A stretch of 35,512 nt of DNA from Chara braunii (GCA_003427395.1 BFEA01000004.1:3628334-3663845), one strand, 5' to 3'. Counted from the stretch's first letter, positions 1-10,297 are shown. The notes: generated by a model not told the origin, from the letters alone. Numbers and translations: made by a program.

Positions 1-1360
1 GGGGTGCTTCCGACCGAATTCCCCAATTGTCGGCATAATAAGAGCTTATAAGTGCTCACGAGACGTGTGCTCAGCCTGTGGGAAACGGCAGCTTTGCTCT
101 GCTGAAGTTGTCGGCGGTCGCCAAGGTTGAGTTCTCTCCGGTTCGGACCTTCACCCATTGGTGAAGGAGATGGGCGCCAGGCGCTCCTCGAGTTCTAGTT
201 GCATGGTAGTCTTGACGGTTCAGAAATTAATTATGGTGTGAGCTTCTGAGAGAATGGAGATTGTGTAGTCCGATGTTTCTACGTTGCTGCTGCTGCATGC
301 GGCGGAAGATATGCCTGCTGTCTCGACTAAACCAAGGAAATCACTGCTTGTACCGGTTGTGCATATCTAAATTTCGTCGTCATTTCATGCCGAGCAATGT
401 CTTTCGTGCCGGTGCAGCAGGACTTCTCCTATGTGGTTTGCGACTCTGGGACGAGAGCTTCATCTTCGAGGCCTGTGTTCAGGATGCTGCGGCCATCGGG
501 AGAATTACGACGGTGGCAGTGTAGCATGCGGGCGATGATGTGATGGTGAGGATGACGGCGAAGCTCGCAATGACGATGATGGCGATACCGAGGGTGACGA
601 TTTGAGGTGCAGTTGTGATTGTTGTCCAACGGATAGTAGTCCCAATGGGATTTCTTGCTGGCATGGGACCACCACTGGTCGTGCCGAAATAAAAGCTGAG
701 CTCATTTATCGAGTGGGGGGTGAAGTCTGCGGCTGCGGAGAGAGGGGAGCGGGGCAACCTTCCAGAAGCAGAGCGTAGACGCTGTGGGGCCAAGAACAAT
801 CATTTGCGATTTGTGAAGAATGGGGAAGAGCAGAAAATTCGCAGGGGTGGAAAATGACAGGGGAAGAACGAGGTTGGCCGGCGGAGAGAGAGGGAAGATA
901 AAGAGAGGAGGGAGAAGCAAAAGGGTGCTAGGTGCGAGCGGTCTGTGCAGCAGCTGAGAATATCACTCTGTGCGACCGTCCGTCGAGGAAAATGTCGTCT
1001 TCACAGACTCTTCAGTAGTTTACTGAAACGCAGTCGCTCCTCACCTGTGGTGGAACTTGCGTGAAATGGATTTGACTGAGCTGAGGGCCTTTGCAGCATA
1101 GCAGGCAGTGCCCAGGAAGAAACATTCTTTCATTGTCTTGCAGGTAGAAGATGTGAAAAGGAGCATTTTCGCTACATCCCGTGACTCCTGAACAACTGGC
1201 ACCATGCTTTTCTCATCAAATCTTGGTTGCGTTGTATAATAATGTAGGTCGCACTTACTTTATTAGTCGTTGCTGTTCTTGTGTGAAGTTATTGTCGTCA
1301 TCCTCCTTCGTCGGTGTGAACCAATCGACAGGTTGAAGCAATTACTTGGTGGGAATGTAG
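1..1360. other. No gene recognised
   Basis: I found no recognisable protein or RNA gene here. Short open frames exist on both strands (for example 479-799 minus and 261-524 plus), but they overlap each other, have no family signature and have the skewed composition expected of chance frames. The stretch could be intergenic or intronic DNA of a gene outside the window; nothing in the sequence decides this. Confidence 0.6.
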
Positions 1361-1905
1361 GAGCAGTAGTCCAGGAGCCTCAGGAGCCTGTCAGTTAAGG
1401 GGGGCGGGGGGCAGTTGAGCGCCAAGGTGAAAAGAAATCTGCCTGAGGTAGGTACGCTATTTTCTTGGGAGTCGGATCGCTTCGCTTCGCCTCACCTCTT
1501 TTTGAGTCCGGCATGGACTCATGCGCAATGTCGGAGCAGTAGTCCAGGAGCCTCAGGAGCCTGTCAATTAAGGGGGTGGGGGCTGTTGGGGCCGAAACTG
1601 AAAAGAAATCTGCCTGAGGTACACTATTTTCTTGGGATTCAGATCGCTTCATCTCACCTCTTCTCGCGTCTGGCATGGACTTGTGTGCAATGTGGCAGCA
1701 GTCCAGGAGCCTCAGGAGCCAACGGGCCTCGAACCCTCAACCTCAGGCTCGTCGATTAAGGTGCCAGTTTTTTTTTTGCAAAAGCGAAAAGAAATCTGCT
1801 TGAGGTAGGTATATGCTATTTTCATGGGAGTTAGATCGCTTCGCTTCACCTCACCTCTTGTTAACTCTCTGGCATGACCTCATGAGGCGAAGGCACTGTG
1901 CGATG
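1361..1905 (-). repeat. Three tandem SINE-like units
   Basis: Three diverged units start near 1361, 1534 and 1695, about 173 and 161 bp apart. Each carries GTCCAGGAGCCTCAGGAGCC near its start, then a G-rich spacer, then AAAAGAAATCTGCCTGAGGT or a close variant, then GATCGCTTC followed by CACCTC. The third unit alone holds an extra ~27 bp including GGGCCTCGAACCC (1724-1736). On the minus strand this reads GGGTTCGAGGCCC, like the B box of a tRNA or tRNA-derived SINE. Units 1 and 2 look like deletion derivatives lacking that box. A SINE trimer on the minus strand is the simplest reading, but no A box was found with confidence. Confidence 0.6.
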
Positions 1906-4255
1906 TCTGTTGCCGAGATTGGATTGGCTATCATGCAGGACAGGGGGCTATATAGAGGGTTGTTGGGCAAGGGGGAGAGAACAACGAAGCAGTGGAATGC
2001 TTCATGTGTCTGGGTTGTTGAGATCATTACTGCAGGGAATTTTCGTTATGATACGTCATCACCTTTCTTCTCTGCGCTGTGCATTCACTGGTCCGTTCCT
2101 TTTCAGAAAAGGCGAAGCAGAGATCCTGCACCAAAAAACTCCCATCATCGTCTCCAGCCAGGGCGCATGCCCCTTTGGCACTGACCAACAGGATTCGGAC
2201 TGAAGTATAGGGGTCCGATTCGTGGCAAGTCGTTAGGGGTAAGCAGCCGTAAGCTGACTTTTATCTCCGCATTACTCCCATCGCTCCTCACTATGCTCTG
2301 CTAAGACGATACCGGAAGTTGAAGTGATTAATGATTTGATCTCTGCTGTGTCACTATTGACTTGGTTAGGTTGCATTGTGCAGAGTCTGAGCGGCTGATG
2401 AATGAGCAACCGCGTGTGAGAGGCTGAATGACCAAGCGCGGGTGTGCAGGGTTAAGCCACACACAGGGCAGGACAGGCAGTGGGGGGCCGCTTACCCTGA
2501 GCGGAGAGGGATGACGTCTTTATTTTTGCACGCCGGCTCGGCAGTCCGTATGCAAGGTTATGTGCTTCCCTTTGCTCATGTTTCTGTGCTGCTCCCCCTC
2601 TATTCAATTTTATTTCCTCGCAAATCTATTACTATTATGAGAATTGCAGCCTGCGCTCTAGCATCCCTTTGCGTGGGAGATGCGAAAGATCGCACCTTTG
2701 GGCGCACACTTCTCTGTGAGCGTAGCATGGCTTTCTCCTCCATGTTCTGCAGACTGAGCTCTGCCCCAACCTTCCCATTCGTTTGTGGAACATGCATGTT
2801 ATGATGCATCCCCCCTGCCCCTTAACTGCTTTGCAGTTGCGAGATAACCCCTGCTATTGCTCACAGAGGTTTTTCGACCCACCAATGTCTTGGTGGGTGC
2901 CTGGGGCCAAGTGTATAGCTGCGGTGCATGGGGAGAAGAAGTGGCTATGGAGCGGTGTGGGACGTGAAGGAAAGATGGCGGAGGGAGATGGCAGAGATGA
3001 GCGCAGAGGGAGATGACGGAGAGAGATGAGGGTGGACGTGTAGCAGAACTTGACAGAGGGTAAGAGGTGGTTACAGAAATGGAGGATGTTAGTTAAGGTC
3101 AGGAATCTGGGCCAGGAGTTTGAATATTATATATGCAGCTATACTTTGTCCTCTTGCGCTTCCCCCCAGCTTTTCCCCCTCTCCCGTCACCAGCGCCTTT
3201 CACTGCTCGCGTGTCCTCTGCTATCCCCTGGTATCGAATGGAATACTCAAAACTTGCTCTTTTTTTCCTTCCTTTGCTAGACCGAACCTGAACTTCCTCG
3301 TCGCGTGCTTCCGCTCCAATTGGGGACTCTTTAATTTGAGATAGCAGTGATGTCGGTTTCAGGTCAAATCTTTTACTGTTCATTTTAGGTCCTCGTACCC
3401 CCAGAGCATGAAATGGAATTTAATGGATACTTTTTTAAATGCATGCCTCCCTCCCTGCCTGCCTGTCTGCATGCATGCATGTGTGGAGAGCGAAATCAGT
3501 GCAAAATCTCCTGAACTGCGTCTTAGTTTTCGGTGGCTGGCTCCGGTGGAGCAGCGTTGTTGTCAGTGTTTTTTTTCTGTATGTGCCTGAGTTTTTGACC
3601 AGGTTCTTTTACTGAAAAAGTAGGCTTGAAGACAATAAGTCGTCAATCGCAGCAGCCTTGTGGTTCTTGTTCGTCGTCGGGAAGAGCGTCGTTTTAAGTG
3701 GATAGAACTGAAAAAGAACAATACATTTCCCTGTTATTACTATCTAATTAAGAAGAGGGCATACTTATACCAGGACTTTTTGTAAACTCGCTTTGGGACG
3801 TAATCACGGCCAGATACGTCTGCGCCCAGCTGTATGTGCAGTCAGGTACATCTATGAAAGCCCTTGTGCGAGTACGCGCTGAGAGTGATGTGCCGATCAG
3901 TGATTACCACTTCATTTGTTTTCTGATGATGACTTGTTCGCGCAGTGCCTTGGATCCATTCGTCTTTCTGCCAGACAATAAACAACTAACCATCTGGTGG
4001 GCTGCTTCCAAGCGTATGGGCGTTGGGATAGCGTACATATATATATAAAATATTATATGTATATGATGCAGCCTTGTATGCCTGATGATACAATTTGATG
4101 TGTGGCACTCCTGTGTATGGAAGAGAAATGCGATATTGATGGTGGTGCTATTATGGTTTGCTGGTTTGTCGAAAAAAAGAAAAAAAAAAAAACATTTGCG
4201 CAGGGGCCGCGCAATCCTTCTGCGTATTGTTCCAATTTTTACAGATGTCCTGAAA

Positions 4256-4258
<3 letters not shown>
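1906..4258. other. No gene recognised; minor simple repeats
   Basis: No gene could be supported. The stretch holds a purine-rich imperfect repeat of GGGAGATG-like units (about 2973-3030) and a CTCC/CTGC run followed by repeated CATG (about 3447-3482). The ORF-like stretches (2442-2804 plus, 3099-3383 minus) show no domain signature. Confidence 0.5.

Positions 4259-4304
<46 letters not shown>
4259..4304. repeat. 46-nt T homopolymer
   Basis: An uninterrupted run of 46 T. On the minus strand it is a poly(A) tract and may be the tail of a retrotransposed sequence lying just downstream (4305 onward), but no second copy or clear target duplication was found. CTGAAA occurs at 4249-4254 and again near 4359, which is too weak to rely on. 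Confidence 0.9.
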
Positions 4305-4305
<1 letters not shown>

Positions 4306-4439
4306 GGTTTGATTATTCGATACCAGTTTGCTTTGTTTGATATCATGATGCTGTTTTCTGAAAATAATATCAGCTGCCTAGGTGCGCACTTTCATACATG
4401 CCTGTCACTGTACAGTTGTGTACGACAGAGTAGCAGTCC

Positions 4440-4600
4440 ACAAGTTCTCTACTGGTGCACCTCTGCGCGGAAGAGCACTTGGCGTCGAGTTCTGTGTCAG
4501 CGCAGCTGTATACGGAAGGGCAATGTTCCTCCGGTTCTTCGATGAGCACCTGTGTGCAAGAGCACGGGTCGTCGAGTCTTTTTCCGAGGGTGCCCCTTTG
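4440..4600. repeat. Two diverged ~85-bp direct copies
   Basis: The stretch at about 4453-4510 (GGTGCACCTCTGCGCGGAAG, then AGCACTTGGCGTCGAG) is repeated in diverged form at about 4538-4595 (GATGAGCACCTGTGTGCAAG, then AGCACGGGTCGTCGAG). The phase and order of the motifs are the same, so this is a local tandem duplication. The overlapping plus-strand reading frames have no recognisable family. Confidence 0.5.
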
Positions 4601-4654
4601 GTAACATTTCTGCTAAGGTTTTCCTCAATCTAGCTGCCAAACTCCGCCGGAGTG

Positions 4655-4975
4655 CATAAACCATACTATGGTGGTTAACAGTGGTTAATTTTGTGCCTTT
4701 CTAAGATTTGGCCTTAACCATGGTGATTTTTCTTGACTTCCCTTGTGCATTGGCCGGTCCAACCGGGAGGCTCCCGGTTGGGGAAGGGGTCCCGGGTCGG
4801 AACGGGGACCAACATTGCTTGAGGCAAAGCTTGTGCCTTGCAGATTATCTGGTCGGTGGAGGGGTCCCCGGTCGGACCCGGGAAGTTCCCCCAATGAAGC
4901 TTTAAGTGCTCCACAGTCCAGACCATGGCGGTTAGCCATGGTGAAGATGGTTAACTATGGTGAATTTCAGTTTCA
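4655..4975. repeat. Cluster of GGTTAAC/CCATGGTG motifs around a GC hairpin core
   Basis: Variants of GGTTAAC, TTAACCATGGTG and CTATGGTG occur at both edges (about 4660-4725 and 4922-4965), in both orientations. Between them is a GC-rich core with short palindromes: AACCGGGAG and CTCCCGGTT (4758-4776) form a nearly loopless hairpin, and GGTCCCGGGTCGG-type motifs recur at 4788-4812 and 4862-4882. The layout resembles a small DNA transposon with subterminal motif repeats, but no clean terminal repeat or target duplication could be defined. Confidence 0.4.
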
Positions 4976-5238
4976 TGCTCCAATGATTCTGGTTGCGGTT
5001 TTGCAAAGAGCAGTCTGTCCCATTTACTGTTTCCACAACTTTCCAGTGTGCAAGGTCCCCAGCAGATTATCTGCTTTGCCATTTGGTCATTATAACTCAT
5101 ATCTGGGGCAATTTTCAGTCCAGATGCAGCGAAGACCAACCTGTTACGATCCTGGTCACTCCCAAAGTGCAAATTCACAATGAAAGACGATGCCACCCAA
5201 TTGCAAAAGAAATGAAAGCACTTGCAAAGAGATAGAGA

Positions 5239-5283
5239 CCAAAGAAGAGAGAAAGAAGAAGAAGAAAAAGAAGAAGAAGAAGA
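5239..5283 (+). repeat. GAA/AAG simple repeat
   Basis: A purine-only stretch of imperfect GAA/AAG triplets, about 45 bp. It produces a lysine run in an overlapping 90-codon frame (5190-5462) that otherwise has no recognisable domain, so I do not call that frame a gene. Confidence 0.8.
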
Positions 5284-5540
5284 TGTACACCAGGAAGACC
5301 AATGACAAATCCCCCTTCTCTCTCCACCTTCCTCCTCCTTCACTTCGCCAATCTTATTCTTCTTTCGATAATAATAATAACAATGAGTGGATGAACCAGA
5401 ATCAATATCCGAAGTTCCCTCTTAGTGATGACACAACAACAACAACAGCAGGTCCACCATAGCTATGGCTTCCCCCCCTTCTTCCACTTCTCACAAGCCT
5501 AGGCTATGGCGGGCAAACTGAGGGCTCTGCCCCTCTCTGT

Positions 5541-5625
5541 GCAAAGGACAACACAAAGCAGCTATGGCGCTGCACTCCTGTCCAAAGGACAATGCGAAGC
5601 AGCTATGCTGCTGCTGACTAAGCCG
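5541..5625 (+). repeat. Two short direct copies
   Basis: GTGCAAAGGACAACACAAAG followed by CAGCTATGG (5540-5568) is repeated as CCAAAGGACAATGCGAAG followed by CAGCTATG (about 5583-5609). It is a short duplication just downstream, in element orientation, of the putative LTR of the minus-strand Ty3 element. It may lie inside that LTR, whose lower boundary I could not fix. Confidence 0.5.
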
Positions 5626-5799
5626 CTACCCCGATTGGGGCCTTCCAGATGCAGCGCCCAACAAGGTGATGAAGATGGTGTCCACCATAGCCAGGTAGGT
5701 ACGTCGCCACTCTTCTCCTTCGCCCCCTTCTTCGTCCTCCTCAGGCTGGGCTGCTCGCCATAGCCAGGCTGAGCGACCGCTGCCCTTCATCTCCCGGCA

Positions 5800-6477
5800 G
5801 CGCTGTACAAGTCCAGCGCTTGGCTCAGCAGCATGTCGCCAATCCTTGCATACCGCGAATGAGGAGGAGCTACTTGCTCCTCCGGAAGATATAGCGGCCT
5901 ACTGACCTCTTGGGCGGTGACTTCCTAGGCCGAGCGGCCTCCCAGCAACCAGTACCTCCTCCCTTTCGGAGGGAAACATCATTGCAGGCTCTGCTATCGT
6001 CCGGACAGGCCCTAGACCCGGGCTACTTGGACTGGGACCGGCCTCCCTCTAACCTACCGCTACCGGGCCTTTAAAAATGCAAGCTTTTTGTCTTCTTTTG
6101 CTCGGCCTCCAATACCCGACACTTCTACCACTACTTGAGTGGTACCAGCCTACCTGCTACTTGAGTGTTTTTCCCGCTGCTCTAAATGTTGCGGACCTAC
6201 CCTTGCTACTTGAGTGTTTTCCCTGCTGCAACCCTCAAAGTCACGGCCACAGGTGAGTACCGGCCCTGCGGGGCCCTTCAACCAACAAGTACCCTTACGG
6301 GTCACACACACACTCAACCGACAATCACTTAGACAAGCACGCAACTCAGCAGGCACGCACACACACACAAACTTGGAAACCACAGCAGAACGCGGGAATC
6401 TCAGCAAGGCATTCATTCCGGTGGCAAATCCCAGAAATCATTAGTGTTCTCAGTCTGTGTTTTGGCGGGTCATTGCA
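5800..6477 (-). repeat. Putative 3' LTR of minus-strand Ty3/Gypsy element A
   Basis: On the minus strand the sequence right after the polypurine tract begins TGCAATGACCCGCC, a TG start as expected for an LTR. It follows directly downstream of the chromo-like end of the integrase. A TATA-like ATTTTTAAA lies near 6068-6076 on the minus strand. Three copies of an ACTTGAG-containing motif (about 6127-6147, 6151-6180 and 6196-6229) lie in what would be U3. The lower boundary is a guess: no second LTR copy is visible in the window because the 5' end of the element is missing or replaced, so the ends cannot be matched. Confidence 0.55.
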
Positions 6478-6490
6478 CTACCCCCCTCTC
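6478..6490 (-). promoter_or_regulatory. Polypurine tract of element A
   Basis: On the minus strand the sequence reads GAGAGGGGGGTAG immediately before the TG of the putative 3' LTR. This is the position and composition expected of the plus-strand DNA synthesis primer of an LTR retrotransposon. Confidence 0.6.
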
Positions 6491-6518
6491 AAGAGCGAGG
6501 TCCCTTCGAGCGAGTAAC

Positions 6519-7215
6519 TCATTCAGAGTCGGCATAAAATGCATCGTAGGCACATATCAGAAAGAGAGATTTAGTAAGACCGTGAGGAGTGCGTTTTGCA
6601 GGAAACTTAACAGTCTGTCCATCAGCGATTTGTCGTTCATAAGTGTTAACAACACGTGGAGAATTCTTTAGCAGCTCTTTTCGGTCGATCCAGAAAAACT
6701 CGTTCAATGGGTGATAGAGGAAGTGAACCTTGTACTGTCTGTTCCTCCCTCTTCCTTCAATTTTGTCTATGTCATGGCCGCCGTCAATAGGACGAGGGAT
6801 CATAGGATCTCGGAAGGGAAAAGTTTCGTCATCGATGTGTGGAAACAGTTTGGACACGTGAAAGATCGGATATGTGCGCAGATGAGGAGGCGCGTCAATC
6901 ACATATGAAGGACCAAAATCATCCCCAATTACCTTCAGAACCTGCCAAGGGCCATAGTACAATGGAAGAAGCTTTCGTGATACGCCCTCTTCGTCAGAAA
7001 AACATTTTGACACAAACATAACTTCCTACTTCGAAGTTTCTTTCTTTGTGCAACTTGTTAGCATGTTTGATTATGGTATGCTGACGCTTGTTCATTGCTG
7101 CGATAGCAGCTTTGAGCAGGTGTGCATACTTGGCATTGTAGCCAGGCATGCCGGGTGTCAGACCAGGGGACAGTTCGGGGAACAAATAGGAGAGGATTGC
7201 GCAACTGCCAGCCAT
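6519..7215 (-). pseudogene. Integrase C-terminal part with chromo-like domain (Ty3 element A)
   Basis: This is the end of the pol polyprotein of the minus-strand Ty3/Gypsy element, in two overlapping frames (7215-6994 and 7019-6519), so a frameshift separates them. The first carries the linker after the integrase core, rich in basic and helical residues. The second (166 residues) carries the SH3-like integrase tail with YYGPWQVLKVIG, then a PIFHVSKLFPH motif typical of Ty3 integrases. A chromo-like segment follows, with YKVHFLYHP and later FFWIDRKELL, in the place where chromoviruses have WEP. In intact elements the integrase inserts the cDNA and the chromodomain directs it to modified chromatin. 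Here the frameshift and upstream lesions make it inactive. Assignment is by motif order. Confidence 0.85.
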
Positions 7216-7727
7216 ATTGCAGCTGATTCGGTGTCACGCCTGTTGCAGAGTGACTGGAGTTGTTGTATAACCCCTTCACTTTGTGTAACTCCTTGTCCCA
7301 CGTGTTCTGATTTGGAAAAATTAACGCCAGCAGTAATTGAATGACAGTCTGGTTGATTTGCTCAGCCAATCCATTGGCTTTGGGGTGTCGACCAGAAGTT
7401 TTGTTGAGTTTAATGTCATAGATCTGCGAAGTGAAGTCCTTCCAATCAGCACTAATGAACCTGGTCACTCACAAGAGTTTTCGGGGGTCCATACTGCAGA
7501 ATGTACTGCTGGTGAAATTCTTCGATCATAGGCTCAGTTGCTGCATGAGGAGGTAGAGGAATCAAATTCAGAACTTTGGAAAAACGATCCACAATGACCA
7601 CGACTTGTGAATGTCCTCCCTCCCTCATCTTCCCCATGTCCTTGAAATCGATAGAGACGAACTCACCGGGCCCATTAGGGATTGGGAGGGGTTTCAGCAG
7701 ACCATAAAGCGTATGCCTATGGACCTT
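7058..7727 (-). pseudogene. Integrase catalytic core (Ty3 element A)
   Basis: The catalytic core of the retroviral-type integrase, on the minus strand. One frame (ending at 7452) has YGLLKPLPIP, then FVSIDFKDMG with the first acidic residue, VVVIVDRFSK, and LVSDQ with the second Asp. The next frame (7468-7058) picks up at TRFISADWKDF and carries HPKANGLAEQINQ, whose Glu is the third catalytic residue, followed by ATGVTPNQLQYG. The DDE triad is therefore still readable. The two frames meet near 7465, where a few bases appear to have been lost from the usual SDRDTRF-type motif. Upstream, the domain is cut from its zinc-binding part by the poly(A) element at 7728-7899. In intact elements this enzyme joins element cDNA to host DNA. 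Confidence 0.88.
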
Positions 7728-7905
7728 GTTTTTTTTTTTTTTTTTTTTTTTTTTTTGAAAATGCACCAGTCAGTGCTAGCAGTGCTGGTACGAGAAGACA
7801 CCGCTAGCACCCGGGGAGGGCTCCATCTATTGGTGGGAGCAACACCTGCTGGAAACCGGGTCAAGCTTCCCTTACATAGACAAAATTTCATTCACACCAG
7901 ACCTT
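7722..7905 (-). mobile_element. 172-bp poly(A) SINE-like element with 6-bp target duplication
   Basis: The element proper is 7728-7899. On the minus strand it starts TGGTGTGAATG, has a ~145-bp body and ends in an A run (28 T at 7729-7756 on plus). It is flanked by GACCTT at 7722-7727 and 7900-7905 (AAGGTC on the minus strand), a 6-bp target site duplication. It interrupts the integrase of element A, and removing it with one GACCTT brings the two coding parts back next to each other apart from a one-base lesion. Its core around CCAGCAGGTG and CACCAATAGA recurs at 35331-35394, also with an adjacent T run. It has no coding capacity and I see no tRNA A or B box. The tail and duplication indicate LINE-machinery retroposition. 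Confidence 0.8.
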
Positions 7906-8866
7906 CGTTAGAAGAGTGTGACCCGATCCTGCCAGCATCGATTAGCCTGACAAACTTGAGATTCAACAATAATTTTTTTTGCAGATCCCTATCCAACTGT
8001 TGCAAAAGACTTCTACAAGTCTTTTCAAAGTCGAAGTGTCGACTCCGACGATATGCCAAAATCCAAGAAATGAGTCCGGAGAGACGCATTGGCAATGAGT
8101 TGGGTACACACAAACGATCAAACTTCCCATACTGGCGGAATAAAAGACCCTCACACGCGTGAAAATCAGGCTGGCTGCTAGGGTCAGCCTGATCAAGAAT
8201 GAGACTAAGGTTCAGATCCTTGGCAATGTGTTCGACCAGATCCTCCTTCAGTTTTTTTCGGAGGTCATATGAGTCCACATGGGAAGTTAAAAACTCACGA
8301 TGGCGCAACAAAGCATCAACAAAACGGTTATAACAACCTTTCGTGTGTTTCAGTTCAAAATTGTAAACATCAATGTCATGCAACCAGCGGGTCAGCGTTG
8401 GAGAGAGATTCGTTTGTGTTTTAATCCACTGCAAGGTTTGATGATCTAAGTAGATCTTTAAGTGATGACCCAAGAGGTAGTGCTTCCAATGTGTGAGCGG
8501 TTCGCGCAAGGCATAGAGCTCTCACATATACGTGGAGGTAGCTACCTTGTGCCTGGGCATGCGTTTGCTGTAATACTCAAGCGGACACAGACCATCGTCA
8601 TCATTTTGTTGCAGCACTGCACCAATCCCATACTGGCTCGCGTACGTAGTGACTACTAACGTGAGGTTGGGATCCGCAATGCAGAGCACAAGATGACTTA
8701 CCAAAGCCTCTTTCAAGGCTCTTGGAACACAGTCTCGTTTCCCACACCGCGCATAGGCAACGTTTTTGCTTGTTAGTCTCGAGAGTGGGTGAGCAATGCC
8801 ATAAAATTTGGTTACAAATTTTCGGTAATACGAAGCCAAACCAAGGAAAAAACACAATTCGCGCAC
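7900..8866 (-). pseudogene. RNase H and integrase zinc-binding region (Ty3 element A)
   Basis: This continues the pol frame on the minus strand with one in-frame stop at 8522-8524 (TGA where a CGA Arg codon is expected before ELYALRE). Residues from 8866 down include FLGLASYYRKF (the RT connection). The RNase H motif TTYASQYGIGAVLQQ follows; its first catalytic Asp is replaced by Tyr (TAC for the usual GAC). Further on come YLDHQTLQW with a retained Asp and RFVDALLRH near the end of RNase H. The integrase zinc region follows, with RLCVPNSL, but the two Cys expected near DAGRIG are both Gly-like. RNase H would degrade the RNA of the RNA-DNA hybrid; with Tyr at the first metal ligand it should be dead. 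Confidence 0.9.
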
Positions 8867-9835
8867 GTTCGTCGGTTGAGGTCACTTTCGTATGACCTCA
8901 ACCTTGGTTGTCTCCGACTCATGGCCATTTGCAGACAACCGGTGCCCGAGATAAATGGCTTTGTACCTTTTAAACTCAGATATCTCTAAGTTGAGGTGAA
9001 GCTGTGCCTCCTTGAGGACTTGCAAAACCTCCTCAAGATGCTTAACATGCTCTTTCATGGACTTGCTAAAAATTAGGATGTCATAGAAGTAAACAACAAC
9101 AAACCTATTAAGCTGATGGCGGAGGACCTTGTCCATGAGGCACTGAAATGTGGCTGGTGCATTCATAAGACCGAAGGGCATAACGATGAATTCGTACATC
9201 CCATCGTATGTTTTGAATGCAGTTTTGTGCTAGTCGCTCGGATCAACTTCAATCTGGTGGTTGCCATATTTGAGGTCGATCTTGGAGAAGACTTTGCACC
9301 TACCTGCCGTATTTAGCAGATCGTCTATGCGAGGCAAAGGATAAACATTATTTCTGGTGATCCAATTTAGGCCACAATAGTCAATACACATCCGGAGTTT
9401 GCTTCCTTTCTTCGGCACAAACAAGACAGGTGCACCGAACTCAGACTCACTAGGCCTAACCCATCCACGATCAATTATATCGTCAAGTTGTCTCCTCAAT
9501 TTCTCCAACTCGCCTTGTCCCATACTATAGACGTAGTCCTTGTGTTTGACCGGACGCTCGGAAACTCCACGAGGTTTAGCCCGACCTTCAGGAAATCGAT
9601 CTAATAGACGGCGAATGTTTGTTGGGACTTCCGGTGGAGGACCATCCTCAGCAGGAGAAAGAAACTCATATTGAGAATTTACAACAATTACAACCAAATT
9701 CGAAGTACTTGGATCAGAAGTAGAATGATTTTTTATAGTAGAAGTAGATGGAACAGAAGTAGAATTACTTTTCGAGGTAGAAAATTCATCAAAAGTAAAA
9801 GGCACATGGAGAGGCTTTACAAGAGCTACATGCAC
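8867..9835 (-). pseudogene. Reverse transcriptase, catalytically dead (Ty3 element A)
   Basis: The minus-strand RT domain is read in one frame from 9835, with in-frame stops at 9230-9232 (TAG for the expected CAG in DPSDQHKTAF) and 8882-8884 (TGA for the expected TGG before PQPTNVREL). Motifs in order: LDDIIDRGWVRPSESEFGAP, VLFVPKKGSKLRMCIDY, YPLPRIDDLL, FSKIDLKYGNHQIEV, MPFGLMNAPATFQ, the active site, then YLGHRLS. The active site reads YFYDILIFS (9080-9091) where the family has Y-x-D-D, so the first Asp is now Tyr through a G-to-T change. In intact elements this enzyme copies element RNA into cDNA. This copy cannot, both because of the stops and because of the lost metal-binding Asp. Confidence 0.93.
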
Positions 9836-9949
9836 ATGCTAAACTCCCTTGCGTCTGCGCACTGATTTGCGGAATTGTTTGCACTCAAAAGAGTTACAGG
9901 GGACTCGCTCGTCTCGTCCAAGAGAACGGTACGCTCATTCCCCTTGGCA

Positions 9950-10297
9950 TCACGCTCCATGAACTAAGTATCTGCCCAACCAGCCCAAGCCAATGATCGC
10001 GTCGAAAGGACACTTGTCCATGATGTAGAAGTTCAGCTCATGTGTGGCTGTGCGATTCTTGTCAAAGGTGATGACAACATGTGTTGAGGTGACAACTTGT
10101 TGGTTGCCTACCCGGGTCTGACAAGGGTTCTGCAATTCCACTTGCTTCATTCCCAGGTCCGCATTACGAATCTCGTTAGGAGAAAAGAAGTTAGTCATTG
10201 AGCCACTATCAATCAGCACGCGGATGTATCGGTGGTTAATGAGCAACTTAAAGAAGGTCAGTTCCACACTCCCATGAACACGGTGTTGCTGCTTGAG
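9950..10297 (-). pseudogene. Retroviral-type aspartic protease (Ty3 element A)
   Basis: A 105-codon minus-strand frame (10267-9950) in the same reading frame as the pol domains. It has the active-site motif VLIDSGSMTNFF, with the single Asp of a retropepsin monomer, and the closing motif FDAIIGLGWLGRYL. The protease normally acts as a dimer that cleaves the gag-pol polyprotein. Between 9950 and 9835 the frame has three stops, so the link to RT is broken. Upstream at 10298 a TAA ends the gag-side frame. The domain itself shows no internal lesion. Confidence 0.9.

Noticed and set aside
479-920. Overlapping minus-strand frames of 66-106 codons
   Set aside because: No domain, biased composition, mutual overlap in different frames and no splice or promoter context.
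2442-2804. 120-codon plus-strand frame
   Set aside because: An opposite-strand frame covers the same DNA, and neither shows family motifs or a codon pattern that stands out.
4102-4545. 147-codon plus-strand frame
   Set aside because: Much of it is lysine and phenylalanine from A and T homopolymers; it runs through the 46-T tract.
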